From the NCBI GenBank assembly GCA_040437565.1, contig JBDOQK010000030.1, positions 124,001 through 188,000 of the forward strand: a stretch of DNA of 64,000 nt. The letters run 5' to 3'. The translations under genes and the position numbers were made by a program. Under the pieces are notes generated by a model. The model saw nothing but the letters and a program-made list of their open reading frames with translations. It was not told the DNA's origin and did no database searches. Origin of the DNA: Albugo candida (lineage: Eukaryota > Oomycota > Peronosporomycetes > Albuginales). Shown one piece after another: positions 24,294 to 33,690 of this stretch. Position 1 is the first letter of the stretch; the number at the start of each line of letters is the position of its first letter.

Positions 24294-25365
24294 GTGATCG
24301 TGCTCTGATTTCTACATAAGGAGCCTGAAGCTCGGCATTCATTCCTGTGCAATAAGTACCGTGTCCTTCTTCTTTAAGTTCGAATCTTGAAAAGCTGCAT
24401 CACCCGACAACTATGCAGACTTTCCTTATTACAATTCAAGTGATGTTTGCGAAAGATATACCGAGAGAATATCTGTAAATTCAACCAACTCTGAAGTTAT
24501 TGGTGACACATCTGTGCGCTTGACGCAAACAGGTGATTGTCTCTACCGTTGATAGGCGTCTAAATAGACCAAAGTACCTTTATTGCTTGCATTTTAACCC
24601 TCTGCGATAATAATAATTATGCCTTTTGGGGTCTTATCAATAATGTTACGTAAATGTACATGATCAAATCCCAACATGCTATTTCGAATGTCCTCCCGGC
24701 ATGTGAGCTACCGGAGGTCCACTCACAGGAATCNNNNNNNNNNNNNNNNNNNNNNNNNNNNNNNNNNNNNNNNNNNNNNNNNNNNNNNNNNNNNNNNNNN
24801 NNNNNNNNNNNNNNNNNNNNNNNNNNNNNNNNNTTTGCGTCATTGTTGATCTCTTCCGCTCCATGAAGCATCATTCTGGCACCCAATCCGCCGACATTGG
24901 AATGACGATACCGCGCAACGCGCACGTGATCGTGCTCTGATTTCTACATAAGGAGCCTGAAGCTCGGCATTCATTCCTGTGCAATAAGTACCGTGTCCTT
25001 CTTCTTTAAGTTCGAATCTTGAAAAGCTGCATCACCCGACAACTATGCAGACTTTCCTTATTACAATTCAAGTGATGTTTGCGAAAGATATACCGAGAGA
25101 ATATCTGTAAATTCAACCAACTCTGAAGTTATTGGTGACACATCTGTGCGCTTGACGCAAACAGGTGATTGTCTCTACCGTTGATAGGCGTCTAAATAGA
25201 CCAAAGTACCTTTATTGCTTGCATTTTAACCCTCTGCGATAATAATAATTATGCCTTTTGGGGTCTTATCAATAATGTTACGTAAATGTACATGATCAAA
25301 TCCCAACATGCTATTTCGAATGTCCTCCCGGCATGTGAGCTACCGGAGGTCCACTCACAGGAATC
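24202..25365. repeat. 532-bp exact duplication flanking gap 24734-24833
   Basis: 24202-24733 and 24834-25365 are identical. Each copy holds the 5' end of the two-pore channel gene, its upstream region and the 3' tail of the multi-pass membrane gene. It is an unmerged contig overlap: the intergenic distance is really about 1 kb with one copy, and the extra gene ends near 24679-24733 and 24834-24925 are not separate genes. The non-coding part shows nothing else. Confidence 0.93.
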
Positions 25366-26749
25366 TGAGCGATTCCATGGTAAACATTCTTTGGCAGCCG
25401 GTAATAGAGAGTTGCCTCGATCAGTTTGAGCACATCTGTGGGTCTCGCAGTCTCGCGATATGTAAATCGCAAGGACCAAAACAGAGCTCCAAGAAGCTGA
25501 CTCGCCAAAATAGTTGACACGTGAAACTCGACGGGTTTTCGATTTGCAGAAATTCGGAATGAGAATACTACACTATCGCTGATATTTCCATGAGAGCTTT
25601 TTATAAAAAACCAAAATATGAGTGCAATCGTGCAATATGTATTAAACCATGCGATCAATTTGGCAAACCATTGTTGAAAACCAAGACACAGCCTCATATT
25701 AGGCATCACAGCATCCATATAAAGATTAAGAGTGCCCCATAATACAGTTGAAAATATCAATAAGATGCGAAAATCCCAATTGACCACATCACACGCACAC
25801 ACCATAATGACGCATAGTTGCACTTGCGATACAAAGGAGTCGTCACTGGTAATGATTTGACGCACCATATCGATTTGAGTGCATGCGGCATACGTTCCCG
25901 TGTGGAAAAACGTGAGGAAATACGCAAGAAACACCAAAACTTGATGCNNNNNNNNNNNNNNNNNNNNNNNNNNNNNNNNNNNNNNNNNNNNNNNNNNNNN
26001 NNNNNNNNNNNNNNNNNNNNNNNNNNNNNNNNNNNNNNNNNNNNNNNTTTTGCAACTTTGACTAGAACAAATATTGCACTAATGACCAGTGTACCTAAAG
26101 CCACATCACTATCTTTCAATACTGCATCACCAATTCGAATAGTTGTGTGCGTGTTACGTGAGAATAAATCCACTTGCGTCGCTCCGACCAAAAGTATAAT
26201 CGACGGTGAGGCAAATAACAGCAACAATAACTCATGTCGACGAGAGTACAAATTTGCATCGGAGAAGTAAACGGCCTGGTACCCTACAAACGCCATGAAG
26301 AAGAACAACACACGGATATCCCTTGCCATTTGTATGTAAAGTGCTTGTGTGCCAGTATTCAGCGCGGTCAAGTACCAGAATTCATACGTTCGCATAGTGA
26401 GGTTCCCCATATCAATTGAGAATGTAGGCAACCAGCAACACGCTGCCAGTACAGTCACAATGAAAAGCAGACTGTTGCTCCATACTGCAAGTGAGATGTT
26501 TGCATACACATTGGAAATCGATACGATATAAATATTTATGACGAACAGTGTGTTTACAATTGGCTGTGCACGAACGAAAAACGAAATGCATTTAGCTTGT
26601 CGACGCTCATCAGTAACGAAAAGTGACAGCCAGCATCGCGATGGATTTAGTTTTGGTAGTGGATCACATACTTCAAAAGCGTAATAAACGGGAAGTTGGT
26701 GATTCGAATCGATTTGCGGATGAACTCGTCGGCTCGACGTCTGTGTCAT
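25311..26749 (-). CDS. Unknown multi-pass membrane protein
   Basis: The minus-strand frame starts at ATG 26749 and is interrupted by the gap 25948-26047, whose flanks are not duplicated, so some sequence is missing. About 234 residues precede the gap and about 210 follow. Hydrophobic segments suggest roughly nine or ten membrane helices, for example near residues 63-80, 90-110, 145-165 and 173-190 before the gap, and several after it (LVFLAYFLTFFHTG; IALIFWFFIKSS). The N-terminus is hydrophilic with basic and Pro residues; the tail ends in PVSGPPVAHMPGGHSK. I do not recognise the family and give no function. It may be an oomycete-specific transporter-like or receptor-like protein. The start lies 149 bp from the stop of the next gene upstream. 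Confidence 0.75.
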
Positions 26750-26898
26750 AATATTTCATTCCGGTAGATACGGTACGTAGGGCTAATTATATAAGAGACT
26801 GGCGGTACATTTGCTATTCTTATCGAATGTATAGAGTCAAATGAATAGTTTCGCTCGTTTTCCTGCGACTCGAGTTAACAAGGATTCATGCGTTTTTG

Positions 26899-28358
26899 CT
26901 AATAACGGACCCAGTACGAGCGTCGTCGGAGGTTCGTGTAGTCGGGAAGCTCGTGAATGGAACCAATCGCAGACAGCGCGTGCTCTTTGTCGTTGATAAT
27001 TTCATCGGCAGTAGCGCGCACAGAGGCTGCGTCGATAGCATCTATTTGCGCAAATGTTTCCGGAAGTGATAAACGTTTGCCAAATGCCAGCATTTGACGA
27101 CCGATATCGTCGCTGATTTCGCATGGATTGTCCAAATTCAGCAAAAGATTCGCTTTCAGCTGAGCTTTCGCGCTTTCAACTTCTTCGTCGGATGTGCGGT
27201 GGACCAGACGCACTAATGATTCCATCACATACCACATTAGATCATTCGCTTTGTATTGATCCGCAATCGCGTACACGCCAAATAGACCAGTATCGCTGTA
27301 ATTGAGGTTGAAAGTCTCAAATGAAAGCGCTAATTCTTGTTCAGCAACAGCTTGTGCGAGCTTTGAAGAAGCATTTAAACCGGCAGAACCACTTCGATCC
27401 CATTTCCCAATCAGTACTTGCATCAGTTTTGCTGGGAAAAAGTGTTTACTGGTCCATTGGAAAGCTTCAAATGCGATGGCCACATGAGCCAACGGGATGT
27501 AATCATTTTTGATACGAACATCCGACCCCACAAAAAGAGACGGTTTGAGGCTCATGCACGTTTTACTGGCTGGTAACATGCCTAACGCCTTATCTGCGAG
27601 CCGGACGAGCTCGGAATGCTCAATTGCCCCAGCACCGGCCACAACCACGCGATCAGCTGTCATATTGGTCGAATGGTATGACTCCAAATCATCCAAAGTG
27701 ACGTTGAAAATCTATAGAGAAACGAATTAGCTGATTGGATATCGATTGTGTAATAGGAGCATACATCCTTTTCTCTTCCGACGAGAGAATGACCCAACTC
27801 GGTGTCCATGAAAGCTGTCTCATGCAAATGGTCAAAAACGAGCGATTTCGAGTAGCCGGATCGCGTAACCCGAATGTGTTCGGCAAGAGCTTGGCACTCG
27901 GCGGTGAGAGTGGTGGAATTCCAGCTTGGCGGCTGTAATAATTCTCCCAATAATTGAACTGCCGCACTTACATCGTTCTTGTGCACATGCGCACTTAATA
28001 CGGTTCGTTCGCGATCGGTATGCGTACTTAAGCGGCCGCCAAGTTCGAGGATTTTTTTCTCGAGTTGTTCGTGGCTCCGTTTTTTTGTGCCGGTCATAAT
28101 CATTCGCTCAAATAAAAGCGCTGTGGCACCATTTGAATACCGTGTACCCGCTTGAATAGAAATATTGATTGTAGCGGTTTCATGTGACGTTAGTTCGGAG
28201 GCAACACGAACTCCATTTTGTAATTTGGATACTTTTGTCACAGGAGCTTGAACGTAAGAAGGATGGAGAGAAGACGCGTGTACAGCGGCAGCCACGCTTT
28301 TATGACGACATAACGTCTTGTACATTGATGAAACGGAATTTGATCGAAGCGAAATCAT
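26899..28358 (-). CDS. MPP-beta / cytochrome bc1 core protein 1 homologue (M16 family)
   Basis: Two exons, 28358-27765 and 27711-26899, with a 53-nt intron (GTATGC...CTATAG), give 468 residues, the normal length for the family. The start is ATG 28358; an Arg/Ser-rich N-terminus (MISLRSNSVSS, CRHK) fits a mitochondrial targeting peptide. The M16 pattern is clear: LQNGVRVASE, GTRYSNGATA, TGTKKRSHEQLE, and the C-terminus ELPDYTNLRRRSYWVRY that is diagnostic for MPP-beta/core 1. The inverse zinc motif HxxEH is replaced by LLFER at residues 81-85: the Glu remains and both His are lost. The protein should therefore be an inactive structural core-1 subunit of complex III rather than an active processing peptidase, unless another homologue supplies that activity. 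Confidence 0.9.
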
Positions 28359-28579
28359 CGTCACAGTAATTCGACGTCGAAAATGTGCCGCGTTTTTGTG
28401 GTTTCAAAAGCCGCTTTTGAGACCCTTCTTAGCTTATGACGATAAAGTGTGAGAGTTCGCTGTCTTGAACNNNNNNNNNNNNNNNNNNNNNNNNNNNNNN
28501 NNNNNNNNNNNNNNNNNNNNNNNNNNNNNNNNNNNNNNNNNNNNNNNNNNNNNNNNNNNNNNNNNNNNNNAATTCCTTC

Positions 28580-31141
28580 TCATTCATGCTCCAATTTCCC
28601 TTTCTTTTCACCATTTTGAGTTGCACTTTCATTCCCGACAAAAGATCGTTTATTTCCAACGCGCTCTTCCTCTTCTTCCTCCTCCTCATATTCATCCTCT
28701 CTCATCTCCTCCTCATTCATCGTAATGTCATCTCCTCCAGCGTCAGTGTGCATTTTTCGCACTAATGCTTTTGCTGGTGATGTACCCACAACGCGGTACA
28801 CTTCCATCGTGTAAACCGGTTCCACCGCCAATTGAATTGATGGGATTTTGCTTGCGGAACGCGCAGCCGCCAGAAAATGCGCACAGGGAAGTCCCGTTTG
28901 AAAAATAAACGCACATGAGCACGTTCGATCCAATAGATTCACCCGAAAATCAATACTTTTCTCCTTTTCGCGGGAGGAAACAAAAGCGATATCGTGCTCC
29001 ACAATCTGAACATCAAATCGACTCGCACACACGGCTTCTCTCTGTAACAACTGCAGCGCATTTGGTGTCAACCGCAGAAACTGAAAGAATTCATTCAGAT
29101 CCATTTTACATCGATCGCGAAAATTCAATGTATTGGAGTATTTGCGTTTTGAAGAGAGTGAATGTTTTTCAATGGCTGAAATTCGAGAAAATCGGTCTTC
29201 TTGTCGAAGATGCGCTTCACGCATAAAACACAGCAGTAGTTCTTTGATGTCGAAGAGCGGAAGTGTCTCACGAGTCAAAATGGAAAAATCGGCGCCGCGT
29301 TCTTCGGTCACGTCGACATTGAGCCCATTTATGTGCGATGAAAAGTATTCCTGGAGACACGTGGAGTTCCAATGATACGATCGTGTTCCATGGCATGCAA
29401 ACATCGCCCAATGAGTTGGATCAAGGCTTCTTAGGAACGTACTTGCGCCTGTGTGGATCTCTGCTATAGCATCCAATGCTTGATGGAAGGAAGAGATGCT
29501 GAATGCAAAGCGTGCTTGTTGTATTTGTGCTTCTAATGCGACCAGCATGTCATCCGAAAGAGAAGGAATAAGCGTATTCTGAATCGCTTTGGAAATGCTG
29601 TCTGTACAGTATAGTGGTTTTGCCTCTGGAAAAATATGACGAATTCCACGTATGAGCCCAAGCTGCTTATAATCCACAAAGATGGCCGTCTCATTGAGTA
29701 AGAATCCAACCTTTTCTAACTGATGCATGAACCACTGGATATTCGCTTCATCTGGAATCACGACAAAGCCGAACGCGACTAAATGAGGCTCAAAATTTCC
29801 ATCTTTTCCAATCATGGTGATGAGATGACGTTGACCGAATCGTTCTTGGGCCTCTTTGCTGTGGTTTTTTGGTAAAGTACACGGAAGAATATCAATTCCG
29901 AAAACACTTTGAAGGCAAGGTAGCATGCAGGGCACCCATTTTGGCACAATGCACGCGCTCATAAGCGCTCCATCTTCATTACTTCTGGAGGTGATATAAC
30001 TTCCGGGGTAGTCGGTTCGTAAAAGCCTTAGCAAGTTGTCAAGATCTTGCGAAACTGGATCGCTCTGTGCAGTCGATTGATCAGCTTCATCGGAGTTTTT
30101 GAATGTCACAATAGAGCGATGTAAACCGCTCAAAAGCGGTGCAGATGGAAAGTCGGCTTGACACTCCGAAGAATGTACCAAGCGCATGGACGAGATTTTC
30201 CATTGGTCCGTTTTGGTGACTTTCAGTAATCGAACAAACCAATCACAGTTTAAATGGCTGCAGATATACTTTTTATTCCGCCCACCGCTCCCCTTCTTAT
30301 CCATACGAGTACGTTTCTTTTGTACGTGGAGAGAAAATGTGTAGATCGCTCGAGCTGCTTCCTTGGCTGTGGACCATCGCATCGTTGTGGAAAGTGCATA
30401 TTTTCCGGAGAGCCCGTCTGAGGAATTTACCAAATTCGCTGGCGTTTGGCCTGCCAATGGAGTCAAATTGCGCGTGTCAGTAAGGCTTCTGAACGACGAG
30501 TCGAATGAATGTGCCGAAGGTGTCGTCAAAGGCGTTGGAAGCGGACATTCGGATTTATAAAGTTGATTGTGGGATTGTTGCGTTAATGTTGCTCCAACAG
30601 GTGACATCTGATTCTGAGAGAATCGTTTCTGAGGATAGGCACAAGGTGTGGTAAATGTGGTGTGGAATGGTGTGCCTGCTGGTTGTACCAATATTTCGTC
30701 GCATTGAGCGTGATGGTACAAATTGCTCGAGTCGATGCGGTATCGTTCGGAGTTTGGAACGGGTTTGATCTGTATGTAGTAATGGCACCATGGATTGTAT
30801 TCGCAAGTGACACAAACGCTTCCAGGTTGATTCGTGTATTCGTCATTAAGGAGGCTTTTATATTGAAGACGGCGTTGTCCTTGCGATTGCGATTCATTCA
30901 CTTCTTGGATCAGCAAGAGTGCTTCTTGAAGTGTTTGAAACTCTTTTCCGGCTCGTAAGTTTTCTTTTGTTGCCGCAGATGGACTACAAGCTCTTCCGAA
31001 TGTCATTGGAATTGGCATAGATAACAGATTTATTGCTGAATTTGTAGAGCACGTGGTTGAGAGCATTCGAGGAGTCATAGATCGTGTATACATTGATGAC
31101 ATTGTCGCTTGGTCAAGTAACGTTCCTCCTGAGCCGTTCAT
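28580..31141 (-). CDS. MULE transposase-derived protein with SWIM zinc finger, intact
   Basis: One uninterrupted 853-residue frame. Two N-terminal zinc-finger modules of the WRKY-GCM/FLYWCH kind used by MULE transposases are visible: Cys113/Cys119 with His143-144/Cys147, and Cys294/Cys299 with His323/Cys327. A MULE catalytic domain spans about 410-520: candidate acidic residues Asp417 (VFGID) and Asp490 (IFVD), then HIFPEAKPLYC, where the usual CxxH is altered. A SWIM finger (Cys741, Cys743, Cys753, His755; CSCAFIFQTGLPCAH) follows. The tail is acidic, with a run of Glu, then basic. I see no terminal inverted repeats around it and it sits among host genes, so it resembles the domesticated FHY3/FAR1-type transcription regulators. 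An intact transposon remains possible. Confidence 0.85.
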   Translation of the reverse strand: MNGSGGTLLDQATMSSMYTRSMTPRMLSTTCSTNSAINLLSMPIPMTFGRACSPSAATKENLRAGKEFQTLQEALLLIQEVNESQSQGQRRLQYKSLLNDEYTNQPGSVCVTCEYNPWCHYYIQIKPVPNSERYRIDSSNLYHHAQCDEILVQPAGTPFHTTFTTPCAYPQKRFSQNQMSPVGATLTQQSHNQLYKSECPLPTPLTTPSAHSFDSSFRSLTDTRNLTPLAGQTPANLVNSSDGLSGKYALSTTMRWSTAKEAARAIYTFSLHVQKKRTRMDKKGSGGRNKKYICSHLNCDWFVRLLKVTKTDQWKISSMRLVHSSECQADFPSAPLLSGLHRSIVTFKNSDEADQSTAQSDPVSQDLDNLLRLLRTDYPGSYITSRSNEDGALMSACIVPKWVPCMLPCLQSVFGIDILPCTLPKNHSKEAQERFGQRHLITMIGKDGNFEPHLVAFGFVVIPDEANIQWFMHQLEKVGFLLNETAIFVDYKQLGLIRGIRHIFPEAKPLYCTDSISKAIQNTLIPSLSDDMLVALEAQIQQARFAFSISSFHQALDAIAEIHTGASTFLRSLDPTHWAMFACHGTRSYHWNSTCLQEYFSSHINGLNVDVTEERGADFSILTRETLPLFDIKELLLCFMREAHLRQEDRFSRISAIEKHSLSSKRKYSNTLNFRDRCKMDLNEFFQFLRLTPNALQLLQREAVCASRFDVQIVEHDIAFVSSREKEKSIDFRVNLLDRTCSCAFIFQTGLPCAHFLAAARSASKIPSIQLAVEPVYTMEVYRVVGTSPAKALVRKMHTDAGGDDITMNEEEMREDEYEEEEEEEERVGNKRSFVGNESATQNGEKKGKLEHE

Positions 31142-31432
31142 GGCAAGTCAGATTATGAGATATAGTACGTCTGCTCTTACTGGATACTTGCAGCAAGCAA
31201 TGACTCATATCTGATCTTTCATGTTCTTACTCTACGGCCGGAAAGGAAGATCAGAAAGACACGAATTCCTGAGCATTTGATTGTGTGGCTTCTATGTAAA
31301 GTAGCGTGATGGCACTTAAATATCCCGATGGCGCATCCTTTTTTGAGAGCGATGACACGAAAATCACTCATATTACGTGGAGGCACATCACATACAAACA
31401 TCAAGTTGAAAGTAGAAAATGGACTTCCTGTG

Positions 31433-32960
31433 TTATTTTATATATACACGAGCAACAATCGGCGCGTAAAGTTCGATTTGTGTCTGATACCGTTCCTGTA
31501 AGAATGCTTTTCGACGCGCGTCAGACATGGATTCCACATCCTCTGCAAATTGCGCGTATAAGCGTCGTTTCACTTGTATGCGAAAGTCTCGCATCTCTGC
31601 GTGATTTGTTTTGTCGATACTGGCGTAACGCAATACTTCAAAGCACATTTGCGTCTGAAGAAAAGTGACCTTGAGCGTCTACGTGCTATGAATCAGTTTT
31701 TGTGTGTGCTATGCGTATCCCACCGCACCTTTTGCGCGGCTTCCATGGTCTCCGTTCGAACAGATTCTGGCACATGCCACATACCCGGCGCTCGACTTGA
31801 TTGGCCAAAATTCGATGTATCACAATTCCGCTGAAAACCAAATGCATTTAACGCGACACAGGCTTCGACATCGACCAAAAGGCGAAGCTGTTGAAAGCAT
31901 TTTGTTGTGACTAAAGTGTTTGTACGAGACTGATGATCTGACCTGCTGAAAGGCTGGAACCGGATCCTCCACTGTGACTTCGTAAACAAACTCATTTTCT
32001 CGAGCTCTTTGCATGACACATTCCACCAAGCGTTTGCAGTGCCCTAGAGATTTGCATCAGCGTTTTGAATGTTCCTAATTCGAGACCACCTTGTCGCTGA
32101 TATGGTGGGAATATCAGTGCCTGGCAAATCCTTCGAGTTTCATTTTGATTGGTTGATGATAAGGACGAGCCACATGATTGGACTGACGCGCTGATTTTAC
32201 GCCTCTTACGGCCGAAGGGATTGCAGAATCTGAAGACAGTGATGTATCCCATTGGAAGTAAATCATCCGATGGAGCTGAATGCGAGCTCTTTGATATTCG
32301 ACGATACAGTACGTATACACTCCATCGAGGGTCTGTGACATCAACGATGCTGGCGCCTGCACAAAACTTGGATGAATATCCTCGACGACTTGCACATTCA
32401 TTTTCATACCTTCGATAAACCATAGTGCCATTGTTTGCATATTATTGAAAATCCGCTGGAAAGATATGTTCTCGCTTGTGATATATTCCCATATTTCAAA
32501 TTTTTCGCCATCGACGGAGAGCTGTTCAATGCAGGCCCCAATGGATTCTTTTGTAGGACAGCTATCCCAACTTTTAACAAAGTTTTCTTTGTCATCAGCG
32601 CTCTGCGGTGGCAACGATTTCAACAAACGTTCGCAAAGTTTCGCATCACTACACTTTAGCAACAATGATGAGTTATCAGATCTGATAACAATAGTATCAG
32701 ATGACAACCTTTGAATCAGACTGGATCCGAAGCCATGCACTCAAGTCCAAAGCGCTGTAAAAAACGTCAATTTTTACGTCCTCGTACGTTTCGTCATTTT
32801 CACTCTCGTTGAACAAATGATATGTGAATTGTGGATTAAAGCTTATCATATCCTCTGTATCAATGACTTCCGGGCACGCAACTACGTTTCAAAGCACAGC
32901 AATGTAAACATCGATGCAGCACACAAATAGCACAAAATAGAACCTCACACCAATATGCAT
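31433..32960 (-). CDS. HAT1: Histone acetyltransferase type B catalytic subunit (HAT1)
   Basis: Acetylates newly made histone H4 (and H2A) before chromatin assembly. The HAT1 N-terminal domain is seen in FNPQFTYHLFNES and DVKIDVFYSALDLSAWLRI; next MQTMALWFIEGASIVDV and MGYITVF; then the GNAT acetyl-CoA site ALIFPPYQRQG, the family's VTVEDPVPAFQ, and the C-terminal VLRYASIDK...FRIQVKRRL. Eight exons fit: 32960-32951, 32881-32709, 32653-32410, 32356-32188, 32130-32090, 32043-31943, 31887-31729 and 31654-31433, summing to 1119 nt (372 residues), close to yeast (374) and human (419). The intron 32187-32131 is 57 nt, free of stops and a multiple of three, so retention would add 19 residues. The 10-nt first exon is the least certain part. 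Confidence 0.9.
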
Positions 32961-33690
32961 TTCAACGGTAGTAATAGGAAGAATTGAATTGCTTACAATA
33001 GCGTCAGTGTCTTCATTTTTCAGTACCAAATCTGTCATGTCTCCATTAATGTGCCCCACTTCAAATCATACACAAATTCTCATCTTGAACTTGATGCATC
33101 TCCTCCATTCATTTTCTTCAAAATGCAAATGCTCAAATACAATCATTTCATTTCTCTGTAGCACACGTTCTGTGGTAGCGCTTGTCACGTCCACGTGCAT
33201 TCGCACTCAACACTATCAAACCTACAGAATAGCAATCACTACCCACTTGCATTCAGTGTCCATGTATCGCTACAATGCATTTTGCAAAGAATCAACTATT
33301 CCATCCTATCCATCCGTGATCATATATTGAGCCTGCTAACAGAACATTGAGCATCGTTCAGTCGTAATCACGAATACAAATCATAGGCGACTAAAAACCA
33401 AGGTTCAGCGCTGANNNNNNNNNNNNNNNNNNNNNNNNNNNNNNNNNNNNNNNNNNNNNNNNNNNNNNNNNNNNNNNNNNNNNNNNNNNNNNNNNNNNNN
33501 NNNNNNNNNNNNNNTTCAGTGTCCATGTATCGCTACAATGCATTTTGCAAAGAATCAACTATTCCATCCTATCCATCCGTGATCATATATTGAGCCTGCT
33601 AACAGAACATTGAGCATCGTTCAGTCGTAATCACGAATACAAATCATAGGCGACTAAAAACCAAGGTTCAGCGCTGATTTTCAGCCTCTC
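32961..33690. promoter_or_regulatory. Divergent intergenic region HAT1/BK channel, with duplicated contig ends
   Basis: The region lies between the divergent starts of HAT1 (-) and the BK-type channel (+), so both promoters should be here. 33252-33414 and 33515-33677 are identical (163 bp) around the gap 33415-33514, so the true spacer is about 470 bp. I see no gene; a plus-strand frame at 32989-33330 is low-complexity Ser/Thr/His and not supported. Confidence 0.6.

Noticed and set aside
28429-28695. Frame running through gap 28471-28570
   Set aside because: It is a shadow frame of the MULE-derived gene's acidic tail joined across Ns to intergenic sequence.
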